Below, one piece after another: positions 22,120 through 33,145 of a DNA stretch of 64,000 nt. This DNA is from Theristus sp. LFF4_11 (taxonomy: Eukaryota; Nematoda; Chromadorea; Monhysterida; Xyalidae). Every line of letters starts with the position of its first letter. The stretch's first letter is position 1. The stretch spans positions 62,001 to 126,000 of the forward strand of contig JASANC010004694.1 of NCBI GenBank assembly GCA_030248135.1. Reading direction: 5' to 3'. Below the pieces are notes generated by a model. That model did no database searches. It had not been told where the DNA came from and worked only from the letters and a program-made list of their open reading frames with translations. The translations under genes and the position numbers were made by a program.

Positions 22120-25100
22120 TCAATCAGGCAACAACTCATCAACATCATCATCTTCAAACGCATTCTCATCATCGACCACTTTTCGCCTGAGGCCAGTCTT
22201 TGGGCGTTCCTTCGCTGGGCCTAGTGGGTCTTCGTAGTGGGTATCTGGGTGAAATAACGAATTTGTAAAATAATGGATTAGAAATTTAGTTCAAGTGACT
22301 TGACGCTTGAATGAAACGAACCGAATTCTGGTTTCTGTGTCACTTGGTACTCATCAGGCATGTTGCTGAAATCAATGCGCGCACTCGCTGTACGCAGCGC
22401 GCCTCTCGACTGCGACGGCCGGTGCCCTGTGCAAATTGTGCGAATCACGTGACACATCAATCGGTTACACTCCGGAAAATCGCACGCACGCAAACAAAAA
22501 AATTTGATAGCTGAAGACAGCGCTCAACCGACCGCTAAAAACAGTAACAATCTGCACACAAATCGCACCACCATTTGTTTTACTACTATTTTAGGGTGCC
22601 TGTTCGGGTGCTTTTTTTCAAGCCTCCAGTCGGGCGTCTTCTGCGGCTGGTGTGTTCGAGTATTGCGAACGTACCAGTTGGCAGGCTGTTGGCGGACGTT
22701 GGCGATGCGCCACTGCCACGGCTGACGATGGCACTGCGCACGCCACTGGTGGCGCTCGCTCGTGAGTCCGCTCGTTGCTCGCGCAGTTCGCGCACACGCT
22801 GCACCTTCTTCAGTTTGTTCGCGTACTCCTGTGCGTCCGGCATGCCGAGGTCGGAGCACAGACGCACCAGGAACTTCAGGCCTGAAGCGCCGTTTGTAGA
22901 TCATTCCATCTCTTTTACTTTCTATTCAGACCGTTATTGAAACAACCCACATTCAACGTTGTCCGGAAATCTGTGATGAATGGTCTTGTAGGTGTCCAAC
23001 GCCTTTTGGTAGTTGCCAGAGCGTCGGTGGCAGCTGGCCATCATCAACTGCCATTTGATTTCGTTCGGCCTGCAAACAAAATGTTGATTCACTCTCGTTT
23101 GCATGTTTTGTAGTTCTTCATAGTTCAAATGCCTAAATCCGAACACTTGTTATATCACTTTTGAACACTTTATTCACTAACTGCATGATGCTCGCTCGTT
23201 CAAAATAATTGACGGCCTTCTCGCTGAACTGAGCGTCAATGTAATACGCACCCAGCCACTCAATCACGTCAATGTTCGACGGATAATATCGGTAGCTCTG
23301 CAACAAGTGTCTTGGGTTTCTTGTGGTTGCCATCTTGCCAGACACTTGCCATCAATACATGTGCGCATTAAGGTGCATTCATGAAACAGTATTTAGTGAC
23401 CGCGTAGCTATGTATGTTTGAACACTAACTAACGACGCGTCACTAAACATTGTTTCATGAATGCCGCTTTATTGTTCAAGCAACACTCACGTCGTAGTAG
23501 CACTGGAACGCTTGCGATTTGTCGCCCTCTGCATCGTAGAGCTCGCCGAGTTTGGCGAGAATCGCAGGATCGGTCGGCGCCAAATTACTCGCCTGCGTGT
23601 ATCTGAGAGCAAATTTTAATTTGAGAAGAAAATTTTGAAATGAGAAATTTCATTTTGGAATAAAACACATGAACTTGCAAATCGATCGCCTGCGCCGTGT
23701 CCTCCAACAGTTCATAGCTGAAAGGTAACATTTAATTGAACTGGACAAAACTATTTTCAATAAGTTCAACAGTTAAACAAATGAGTAAGAGCATAGCGCA
23801 CATGCTGCCCAGCTGACAGAGCACTTGCACATTGTTGCGCAGGATGCTGTGCAGCTTGTAGAAACAGTCCAGTGCTTCCTCCACTTTGCCCATTTTCTTA
23901 CAAACCAGCCCTGCAATATGCATGGTGGAAAATTGGATAAAATATACATGTATACATGACTTGGTTGTGTTTGCAAAGATTCAACACCTTGGTTGTAGAG
24001 TGCTTCGACACAAGAGGCCTCGTTGGCGAGCGCCTCACGATAGAACTCGCGTGCCTTCTCGGCGTCGCCAGTGACAAAGTGCACGTTGCCGCTGTTCACC
24101 AGCGCCTGGCTGTTGTAACGGTCACTGGTGATCGATTGCTCTGCGTACTTTGCCGCTTCTGCCGGCTTGCCTTGCTGAGAAAAAAAAACACGATCTTTTA
24201 TCTAACGTTCTCATTTGAACCACAACAAAAAAAAAACTGAACAGCTTTGCGTGGTGGAGAACAATTGCAATTTTGTTCAGCGACCAACAGCGTTTCAAAA
24301 CTGTTCGATTTTTTGTTTTAGTGCACTTTATCCGGTTCCATTTGTTCTGACTAATAATCACCAAAATGGCTACATCCGAACGAACGAACGAACGGTGACT
24401 TTTGGCAATGTTTTTAGCTCGGGCTAACCCAGAAAAGCGTACAGAACGCCGTCGAGTAGGGCGCCCATCGAGTTTTCTCTGTCATTAAGTGCCTATACAC
24501 CCCTCGGTGGAACTCGATCCTCCGCACACGCTACCACGGAGGCCACGAGGGTGACATCTTTCTCATTCATTCATTTGACATCCATTCAATCAATCTCTTG
24601 TCTTGTCTTTCTGTACATTCATTCCCTTTGTTCTGCTGCTTACCAAGAAATTCAGAAACGCGAGGTTGTTTGCGGCTGCGCTGGCCACCTTGCTGTCCTT
24701 TTTCTCAAACGCCTTCAGCACCTCATCGGCTGCGGCCAGGTCTCGCTGTCGCAAGTGCTGTATCGCTTTGTTGATCTCCAGGTCGCTCGCAAGCTCGGCG
24801 TAGACAGACTGTTTGATTGCCTCAACGCACCTGCGTGAATGGACAACATTTCTCCGACATCTGCTTCATTTAGAGAAATTTCTAAGAACCAAACTGCCTG
24901 ACCAACCAGACATATCCGTCAGCGTAGGTTGACGCGATGCTTGGCGAGATGATTTTAGCTGCCGTTAGAATGATTCGATCGGCCTCCTTAAACCATTTCA
25001 AACGTTTCTAAATGTTTGTGCCGTTTGCTTTGTGCGATTGGCGTGTCGCCTTCAACGTTCACCTGACGTCGTTTGCGTTCCCACTGGCGCAGCGCGTCGT

Positions 25101-26974
25101 TCTTGATCACTTCAAGCAGCATCGTTTCCTTTGGATCATTCTGAGCATTTTGCGGACACAAGTTATCCAGTGATTGACACACCCTTACAATCAGCCACAA
25201 GTTCTGAACGTACACTGTGCGAGACGTATTTGTCTTCGTCGTCAATGTCCAGCGGTATTTCGAGCAACCGCTGAAAGCCGTCCTTCATGCGATCTCTGTC
25301 CTCGAGCGTGTACGCGCACAGTAGCAGGTTGAGGCCGGTGCGAAATTCAGCTTTCTCTTCCATACAGTGCTCAAACGTGCTCACTGCTTCATCGTATTTG
25401 CCCAGTTTCACAAATGCAACGCCAATGTTGTTCAGGATTTTTGTTCTGGGTGAAACGGAGTTCTTTTTTAATACTTTTTGATCGATCCGTGATTCTTGTT
25501 TTGGAAAAATGAATTGGATGCAAAAACGGCTGCATTTTTTTATTTCGTTTGTTCGCATAACTGCCAATTACCGCGACTCTTTTTGTATGTTCGGAATTTG
25601 GTCCAACGCCATTCGATAGTGCTTGATCGCTTTGCTGTAGTCCTTCTTCTTGAAGTAAATATTGCCAATGTTCACTTTGAGACGACCTGAAAAAGGTTTC
25701 ATTTCAACCGGAACATTTCTAAACATTTCAACAAACAGTTTGCACCCTTCTTACCGGCGTTTGTAAACATTTTGTTTTTGACAATCACTTGGTACGTGTT
25801 CAAAGCCTCGTTATACATTTCATTCATGGTGTATTGATGCGCCAAGTTGAATAAAACCTACCATAGGAGATAAACTGTACGCCATGTTCAATAAAATAAA
25901 AACATCAGATTGCGAAGAGCTGAAGAAACAAGCAACTCACGCTAAATGTCAAGTCCAAGTTCACTTGCTCCATCAATGCGAGTTGTTCACGCAACTTCAC
26001 CACTGCGCGCTCCTTGCGTCCTGCTTCTTTGGCCTTTTCTAGTGCCTGAGACCGAAACGCAAAGAAACAATGCAGAAAATTTTAATGGTTTTTTGCGTCT
26101 AATAATAGAGATGTTTCTTCGTTTGGATATTTATGTACCTGTCTGACATCATTTTTATCACATGCGAGAATGCTTTCCTCCAGCAATTCGTTGACACTCC
26201 TCTCCATTTGTCTGCATTTCTCTTCTGCCGATTCTTCCGGTCGCGCTTTTGCGTTTGCAGCCGTTGGGTCAAACGTGCTGGCTGAAATAAAAAAAAAATT
26301 GAAATCGCGATGCGGTCAAGCGTTTATGTTGTGCTGTGCCAAAGTTTGCACTGTTCAATGCGGAAGTCTGTCTGACAAAACCATTTTCAACACTCACTGC
26401 GCCCAGCAGCCGTCTTCGACGTGTAACCGGCGCCACGTACCGCAGTCATTGGGCGCGCCTTTGCATCCTGAAACTTATTTTAAACTTGTTTTCAGCAGTG
26501 CTGAAGAAAAGTAAAAAAAGCAATTTGAGTAATTCACAAGAAAACTGACTGCATTCAATGAATGGGTGCTGAACTGAAGGCTCACCAGACTGTCGTCAGC
26601 AGTGGCGCCAGTGCGCCCACGCAGCCCTGAAGTCGACGTGTCCACCCGGCCTGCCGCTGTCGCCAACCGTCCGTTGACAACAATCGAGCCTTGCTTCACC
26701 AAACCCTGAGTCAGCCAGAAACTAATAGTTTCTCATGTAGTTACTGCATTGCTTGTTGGAAAGGTACATAAAAAAAGATTTACAACAACGAACGGGTTTT
26801 CGCCCGTGACTTGTGCGTATGAGCGCCTCTTGCATAGCTGAATCGTTTAATATTACCTGAAAATGTGAATTTGAATGTAATTTTTTTAAAACCAGTCTTA
26901 AAGAAAACTTTGTTTACCGAAGCATCATATGCCGGATTTGGGTCATCGAACCCGGAATACAAGTCATCAGCCAT
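22120..26974 (-). CDS. IFT88: Intraflagellar transport protein 88 (TPR protein, IFT-B)
   Basis: Predicted exons, 5' to 3': 26974-26918, 26856-26794, 26705-26586, 26467-26398, 26281-26139, 26045-25941, 25857-25755, 25686-25572, 25445-25214, 25140-25063, 24986-24907, 24830-24644, 24174-23988, 23910-23802, 23718-23675, 23592-23491, 23297-23182, 23069-22951, 22881-22675, 22426-22322, 22244-22120; about 821 residues. IFT88 is a core subunit of the IFT-B train needed to build cilia. The N-terminus MADDLYSGFDDPNPAYD matches the family start, followed by RTSHGRKP and RPMTAVRGAGY. Many TPR motifs follow (RRSGNYQKALDTYK, SYRYYPSNIDVIEWLGAYYI). The C-terminal tail has EDPLGP, ERPKTG and an acidic end. 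One exon (23675-23718) is one base too long: YELLE and the following TAQAIDLQ are in different frames. All other phases agree, so this looks like a sequence error or a single recent lesion. Confidence 0.94.
23368..23473. mobile_element. Small foldback element in IFT88 intron
   Basis: AAGGTGCATTCATGAAACAG near the left end is repeated inverted at the right (AAGCGGCATTCATGAAACAA on the minus strand), giving arms of about 32 bases. The terminus GCGGCATTCAT resembles the end of the element at 52374-53591. Confidence 0.8.
24420..24560 (-). repeat. Possible tRNA-derived SINE fragment (IFT88 intron)
   Basis: On the minus strand the stretch GTGGCCTCCGTGGTAGCGTG is followed by GGATCGAGTTCCACC, which resembles a pol III B box (GGTTCGANTCC). 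The block is more GC-rich than its intron. A-box spacing is short and no second copy was found in the window, so this is tentative. Confidence 0.25.
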
Positions 26975-27636
26975 TTTAGGTAGGTCTCTTGACTTCGTGA
27001 ATTTCTGTTTTAGAATGTATGGTGTCCAACACACATGTTGTAAAATGCGGGCGTTGTTATGTGCTGTGGTTTATGCGGTTGTATAAAAAATGCTGTGCTG
27101 TTGTGAGGTTTTTGATTGACTGAAAATGAGTAGAGGCGAAAATATCACGAAGGTGCTGAAGAGTGAATGTTGCCATGGAGACAGTTGTTGGCAACCGAGT
27201 GCCGACACAAGGCAGTCAGTTCATGAGCACACTGCACTGCAAAAATCAACCAAATGTAGAATGGTTCTCTGCATTTCGGCCTTGGCAACAACAACAGAAG
27301 AAGGGTGGCCTCATCAGTGATGTGCCTCTCCTGAACCACTTGAATACAAAACTTGAACACAAACTTTTTAATCACGGAAAATACATTCAACAAACTGAAT
27401 CAATAAAACAATCAGACTTTATTGTCAACCTTTTTGAATTGTCCCTGTTGTTCAGAATCCATTTTTCGTTTCTGTGCCGATCCAACGAGATCGATGTGCA
27501 ACAGTTGCCTTGGTCTTTGAACTTCCTCGTCTGTTCCAACTTGTTCGAACGCTCATTCTCCAATGAACAAATTCTCCAAAACCAAATCACTGATGTTGAC
27601 AGACTTGCCTAAAAACCAAAGCCTAATTCTAAGCTA

Positions 27637-27901
27637 CGGTATGGCCGGTTAAACATGGCAGCTTTTTTCAGGGTGCAAGGAGCGCGCGAATTTTGAATGA
27701 AAGAAAAAAGACGCTCAGAAACTAAATTGTGTGCCAAATTGGACGCGTTTTTTTAAACTAATGAATTATCCGCGCTATTCTGTTCATTCTATCTCCCATT
27801 TTACACACGATGGAAATTATCTTGGCATTCTTGAAAAACACAACTCCTAGTCTGCGGCTGATCCCGCCTTGATGGACTGCCTCATTTATTCGGCCATACC
27901 G
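27637..27901. mobile_element. TIR element, TA-flanked (family 1)
   Basis: The termini CGGTATGGCCG (left) and CGGCCATACCG (right) are exact inverted repeats, each flanked by TA (27635-27636, 27902-27903). It is 265 bases, has no transposase, and has a truncated relative in a TRPA1 intron. A mariner-like MITE is the best guess. Confidence 0.8.
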
Positions 27902-27903
27902 TA

Positions 27904-28164
27904 CAGTCTAACTCTAATAACATATCCAACTAGCTGATTGGTTGATACATGCACCCTACGCATGAATTGCTGTGGAGGCGGAGTTTGGTTAGCATACAGT
28001 CCAAGTCTAAATTATAGAGAATCAGCTGGTTGGTTGGGATTACGGTATGCATGCTTTCTGTGCAAACCAAACTCCGCCCCCACAGCAATGGCTGCACAGA
28101 AAGCATGCATACTGTAAGTAATCCCAACCAATCAGTTGATTCCCTATGAAATAGAGTTCGACTG
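27904..28164. mobile_element. TIR element, TA-flanked (family 2, copy A)
   Basis: The left end CAGTCTAACTCT and right end AGAGTTCGACTG are inverted, flanked by TA on both sides. Internal inverted segments (CCAAACTCCGCCCCCACAGC versus its complement) make it a complex palindrome. It shares its left TA with the right TA of the adjacent element. A shorter relative is at 40258-40370. Confidence 0.85.
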
Positions 28165-28679
28165 TAGAATCGATGCATCACGTGACCACCAACTAATCAG
28201 CCAGTAGGATGTTATTCAGAGACTGTAAACATAATCTCGGCCTAATCCTAACCTAAGCCAAGTTTTTCAAAGAAGGTTCAAGTTTATTTGTAAGCCTCAC
28301 GGCCAGTTCACATCAACACATTCACAAAACTTCCATTATGCAAAACAAACACAATTGATGTCACAAAAAAACCTAAAGAAACACAAGATTATTGATGAAA
28401 TTGGTGAATGCATGAATGAAAGCAAGCAAAAAGTCGATGCAAACGAATGGGCAGATGACTGCCCGGGTATTCACACAAAGAAACAAAATCCACAAAATAA
28501 AACCAACCGTCGACAGTCAGAAACAATGAATGTTAAAAAAAAACGCGCAAACACAATTGAAGCTTGAAAGAAGAAATAAATAAAATAGCGCGATCACGAA
28601 CCGACAACATCAGACAGCACACAACGACCACGATTGACATTCAGGCACGATTAAATTAAGCAAGAGAAAGCAAAACAAA

Positions 28680-28815
28680 CACGGCACAGTTGCTTTTCTT
28701 TTCTTCATTACAGTTTTTCTCTCACTTGTTTTTTTTTCTCTTTTTTTGTTTTTTTTTGTTTTTTTTTGTTTTTTTTTGTTTTTTTGTTTTGTTTTGTTTT
28801 GTTTTTTGTTTATGG
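28680..28815. repeat. T-rich simple repeat, (GTTTTTTTTT)n-like
   Basis: Runs of 7-9 T separated by single G or C over about 130 bases. Low-complexity sequence; translations here are meaningless. Confidence 0.95.
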
Positions 28816-29131
28816 GCTCTTCTTATTTTTCCTGTGCCATCCCAAATACAGCTAACAGCAAGTGATGAGCAACAGCAAGCAAGTAGCAGTGCTAGTTAAC
28901 AAAAAGAATGCCTTGAACACAAAAGCCGCAAGAGCACACAGAAAAACGCGAGATAAAAAGAGCTGTGACATGGACACACACTTGCACCAAATACAAGAAA
29001 AAAGAAAACAACACGAAACGTCGCACAAAAGAGCACATGTGATTCAAAACAAAAACACAATCACATTCATTTGAACATGTTTCAAAACAAAACAAAACAA
29101 AGAGTGCTGGCGGCTGGGCGGACTCTCCTGT

Positions 29132-29450
29132 CTATTCCAATGCAGCAGAAAATTTACCAAAGACAAATGAATGAATTTTTTTATATTCCTGTGTTTTGAG
29201 ACGCCTCCGAAAACTGGCTGTAGTTGGTGAGGTGACAGTTTCATCAGACAAAAGATTCCAGAGATGTATGGTCCTAACGCACCAAAAAATTTTTCTGATA
29301 GTGGTCTTGTTTCTGGGAACTGCGAGTTTGATCGAATGACCTCGAGTACCTGTTCCGGTTTGTTGAAAAATAAAGAAATCGTTCAGAAAGGGAACGAAAG
29401 TAACAGAATGGATAAATTTGTAAACCATGGTGAGGTCTGAAATGTGTCTT
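29132..29450 (-). pseudogene. Non-LTR retrotransposon (CR1/Jockey-like) RT C-terminal fragment
   Basis: The minus-strand frame at 29428-29132 reads VYKFIH, TRGHSIKL, PRNKTTIRK, RTIHLWNLL and ASFRRRLKTQ. This is the characteristic tail that follows the reverse transcriptase domain of LINEs of the Jockey/CR1 group (RGHS-K-L, PR, K-FF, R---WN-LP, SFK-RL). Only this tail is present, without the catalytic YxDD part, so it is a dead 5'-truncated copy. Confidence 0.8.
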
Positions 29451-29460
29451 TGAATTATAA

Positions 29461-29779
29461 TCTATATTATTAAATTTACAAAGTGTCTGTCTGTGCGTGG
29501 CACTTTTTTGCAATTTGAATTGGCGCCCATTTTTGCTACTTAAAAAAACTCCATCTCAATTTCCTTAACCTATTTTTTTATTAATGCCAGTTGAGATTGT
29601 TTTCTCAAAAACGTCGCTCTTCATAGCTGGAGTCATCATGATACTCTTTGGACAACAGAGACAGTTCAGCGCAGCATAGGCAAATGGAAGCGTGGCTGAT
29701 GAAAACTTGATGATCGACTGGGAAAGATGTAACAAAACCGTCATTGAAAAAAGTTGGATTTTTTTGTTTAAAAAGGGGG
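29461..29779 (+). mobile_element. Helitron-like nonautonomous copy B
   Basis: It begins TCTATATTATTAAATTTACA immediately after an A and matches copy A (13488-13170, minus strand) over about 310 bases. Similarity ends where the homopolymer block begins, near 29780. Confidence 0.6.
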
Positions 29780-30440
29780 GACGGGAGGGAAAAAAAAAAA
29801 ATTATTAATGAAATATTCTTTTTAATTAGGGTGGAGGGGATTGGGTGGAGGGAAAAAAAAAAAAAATTGGTTTTTTAATTGGGGGGAGGAGTCATTCTTT
29901 TATTCGAAAATTTGGGTGGGGGGAGGAAAAAAAGAAGAGAAAAAAAAAATAATAATCGTTTTTTTTTTTTTTTTTTTATTTTTTTTAAGAAAGGGTGGTG
30001 TGTGGGGAGGGGAAAAATGGTGTGAAAGGGTATTTTTTAAAGAAAAAAATTTATTTTTTTTTTTTTTTAATAAAAAGGGGGGGGGGGGGGGAAAAAAATA
30101 TTTGTTTGTAAAAGGTTGGTGGGAAGGGAAGAGAATAATTATATGAAAGGTAATTGAAAAATTTTTTTTTTTTTTTTTTTTTTTTTTCAAAGGGGAGAGG
30201 AGGGGGAGGGAAAAAAAGAAAAATATAAATTGCATTTTATTAAAAAAAGGGGAGGTGGGAAAAGGGAAAAAAAAGTTTTAAAAAGAAAAAAGAAAAAAAT
30301 TAATTTTTATTTTTTTTTTTTATTTTATTTTACAAAGGGTGCGTAGGGGGGGGGAAAAGAAAAAAAAAAAAAATTATATATTTATTAATTTATGTATATT
30401 AAAGAATTTAATGGTGGGGGGGGGGAGTAAATTTTATTGT
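29770..30440. repeat. Homopolymer-rich low-complexity block
   Basis: About 670 bases made almost only of runs of A, G and T (up to about 20 T or A and 15 G in a row), with almost no C on this strand. It may be a real purine-rich satellite or a poorly resolved sequencing/assembly stretch. Confidence 0.9.
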
Positions 30441-30489
30441 TGTTTGTATGTTTGTTTTTTTTTTCAATAGGCTAGTAGGGAGTAAGCCA

Positions 30490-30760
30490 GTTTGGTAACA
30501 ATCAAAACAATTGCGTTTCAAGCGAGCTTCAATTGAGGCTGGAGCGTGCACACGTGCGCTGCTGGATGATGAGCATGAGCATGCTGATGCCGCGTACGCG
30601 TGCGTTTTTGTAATGAAGCATTGGGCAAAGGCGACACGACTTCGACAAACCGGTTTTTGTGTTTCAGGTGCGTTTTGCTGTGCTGTTTTTTCGAGAGCAA
30701 GCAAAACCGAAAGGTAGACAAGGGCGTGGTGCAAGCAAGTGCATGTGCGCGCATACCTGT
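30490..30760 (+). repeat. Dispersed repeat, copy 1
   Basis: GGAGCGTG, GATGAGCATGAGCATGC, GATGCCGCG and CGCGTGCGTTTT occur in the same order, inverted, in the ODC intron at about 35760-35935. It has no recognisable ends or coding sequence. Confidence 0.7.
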
Positions 30761-31196
30761 GTAGAAACTGTGACGACACCGAACCGAATAATTTGCTTTG
30801 CATTTGCATGAAAAAAAGCGTCATTTTACAATTTTAACTTTATATGCATCACGCTATGCATCACGTAATCAACAACCAATCAGCTAATTTAAAAAAAATA
30901 ATTCTTTTTAAATCGGGATATTAAATTGAAATTTTAATCCGACTTATTCCGAGCCGAGTTCCGACGGAAACAGTCTAAACAGAAACAAACAGGCAAACAC
31001 ACTGCCTGCCTACCTGCACGTGTGCCCCCCCCAGCATTAAAGACGCTTTCCTTCCTCAGAGCAGAGAGTGGATGATATTTTCTGTGGACTGGACTTTTTT
31101 GTGCAATGTGCAGTGCTTTCTGACATTTTTTTGTAGGCCAAAGATCGGCGAGCAAAGTTCAGTTATTCAAATTCAAAATCAAAATTCACTGATATA

Positions 31197-33145
31197 ATGG
31201 CGGATTACGGAGCAGCAGCCGCGCCGCCCCCTGTTCCGGAAGCCGAAGCCGTTCCAGTGCCGGAAGCCGAGGTGGCAGCGACAGCAGCAACGACAACGTT
31301 GGCGACGACGACGACGGCCACCACATTGAGCAGTGTCGCAGCAGCAGGCACGAACGTGACGAAACCACGCGTCACACAGGCGATCGGATCGTTGCTCGAC
31401 GGCATGGACAGCGGCGCCGTGCTGCGCATGACCTACGTGCTCGTCGGCATCACCATCATCATCGCCGTCTATTTTCTCGTGAAGATGTATCGGTGCGTTT
31501 CAGTTTTTTGATCCGTTCCACATCTACACAGACGTTTTTGTCAGTAGCGAAAGCGGGACCCCATGGGTGAGAACTGAAAGAATGTTTGTTTGCCGAGTTT
31601 CAGGGGGGTCGGTCGTGTCAGGTTAGGTTTAGGTACCTTCCACATGATGAGGGCTGTGGTCAGTTCTATAAAAAGTGAATAGTGCTTGAAAAGTGAATAG
31701 TTCTACTCCAGGGTGTCCCAAAATTTAGACCTTGACAAATTCCGGTTGATTACTTGAACCACAAGGTCATCTTTGACCGAAGTTTCCCATTGATTGGATT
31801 GATATTTCTAATTTCCAAGCAAAACTGTTTGTCTTTGAAGCTCATGTCTCGATTATTTTTCCAGAATTTCTCAAAGACTAACTTTTGGAACACCCTGGAG
31901 TAAAAATATTCACTTTTCAAACACTATTCACTTTTATAGAACTGACCACTGCGTTGGGTGCACAAATTTCGTGAGAGGGGTGCACGGGCAAAAAAAATCG
32001 TGAGGGCAGTAGTTATTTTTTGATAGAAATGAAAAGTACAGTGAGACAAGTAAAAAGTGTTCAGACAGACAGACACTAACATTAACAAAAATGCAATAAC
32101 TACAGTATTCCTTGATCCTTCCTTGCTGGCTGACCCTAAGCTCGTTCTAGGAACGATTGAAAATTTGAAAAAAATTGACCGCCACACCGACCGTGAGGGG
32201 GTGCGATCCTGTTTTTTGGCTCTGAGGGGGTGGGGGGTGTCTTATACCCGTGTCGAGAGGTAAAGGGAGAGGGGTACACGGGTGGTTGCCCGTGCTGGCC
32301 GTGCACGGGCAGGATTTTACCCTGAGGGGGGGGGGTGGACCCCTCGCACTTTCGCTAGTGGTTTTTGTTGATCTTGAGATGTCTAGAGCAAGGGTAGCGC
32401 GCAAATCGGCGTTTATGCAGTCGTTGGAATTAATTGCAATCTTATTGTATCGTGTACTATTAGGAGATGGCATCGAAAAATTCTTGGCAATAAATAAAAA
32501 ATTAACAAAAAAACATGTCCAAAATAAAAATCCGGTTTTTACTAAACCTTTTTACTTAAAATCATGACCATTTCAGGTCAGTTATTATAATTTCAGAAAT
32601 TAATTGTGAACATGGGCTAAAAATCCAATTATTACGATTCTTTTATGCGTGGTTTTATGAAACCATTAAACAAGTTTAAACCATTAAATTTTCAGTTTGG
32701 TTTGTTTGGAAATTCCGGAACACGCCTTATGAAACCATTAAACAAGTTTAAACCATTAAATTTTCAGTTTGGTTTGTTTGGTTAAAATTATCCTGGTTCA
32801 ACATTAGCTGTGTTTTGTGTTTTGAAATTTTTCTTCGACTTTTTGTTGTTTTTTTAAATTGAGCCGCTTTTTTACGAAAAAAGTATTTTTCCGTTTTTTT
32901 TCATTTCTGTGTGTTCGTCTCGCCAAATCAATCAGTAACGATAACCAGTATCAATGCGCGTAACTTTTGGTCCCGATGTTGCATGTTGCAGGCTGCGTCG
33001 TCAACAGCAGCACGGCAACCGGCGTTACGACGTTCTGAGCGCCAAGGAGCTGCTGCAGCCTGAGCTGGTCGTTGCGTCCGAGAGCGACGACGATGAGCTG
33101 TTCGCACACGATCACACAAAGCTCGTCAGATCGTCGCCTCCGTGA
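31197..33145 (+). CDS. Single-pass membrane protein, possibly FAM174-like (DUF1180)
   Basis: Predicted exons: 31197-31492 and 32992-33145 (TGA), 149 residues. The N-terminal 70 residues are Ala/Thr/Pro/Glu-rich and low in complexity. One hydrophobic helix (YVLVGITIIIAVYFLV) follows, then a basic stop-transfer stretch across the splice junction (KMYR/LRRQQ), a tyrosine motif RRYDVL, and an acidic C-terminus (SESDDDELF). Helix, arginines, RRY-x-VL and acidic tail match the layout of FAM174 membrane proteins. The match is short, so the family name is tentative. The 1.5-kb intron holds a TIR element (31656-31951), G-rich sequence near 32190-32340 and a 72-base-spaced direct repeat. No signal peptide is evident. 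Confidence 0.7.
31656..31951. mobile_element. TIR element with long arms (MITE)
   Basis: TGGTCAGTTCTATAAAAAGT through CTCCAGGGTGTCCCAAAA at the left is repeated inverted at the right end (31880-31951). Arms are about 70 bases with minor differences around a unique core of about 150 bases. It lies in the intron of the membrane-protein gene. Confidence 0.88.
32655..32785. repeat. Direct repeat, about 57 bp at 72-bp spacing
   Basis: TTATGAAACCATTAAACAAG and the following bases to GGTTTGTTTGG occur at 32655 and again at 32727 with a 15-base spacer. Confidence 0.92.

Larger units (their letters stand above)
26975..31196. other. Repeat-rich intergenic region, no supported gene
   Basis: It contains TIR elements (27637-28164), a T-rich simple repeat (28680-28810), a LINE fragment, a Helitron-like copy and a homopolymer block (29770-30440). 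An open frame at 27163-27612 has no recognisable domain and overlaps a short repeat also found near 51897-51946, so it is not called as a gene. Confidence 0.6.

Noticed and set aside
27163..27612. 149-codon open frame divergent from IFT88
   Set aside because: No recognisable domain, and part of it (27241-27286) matches a repeat in a CABIN1 intron, so it is probably chance or repeat-derived.
29841..30235. Gly/Lys/Phe-rich open frames on both strands
   Set aside because: Products of homopolymer sequence, with no coding character.
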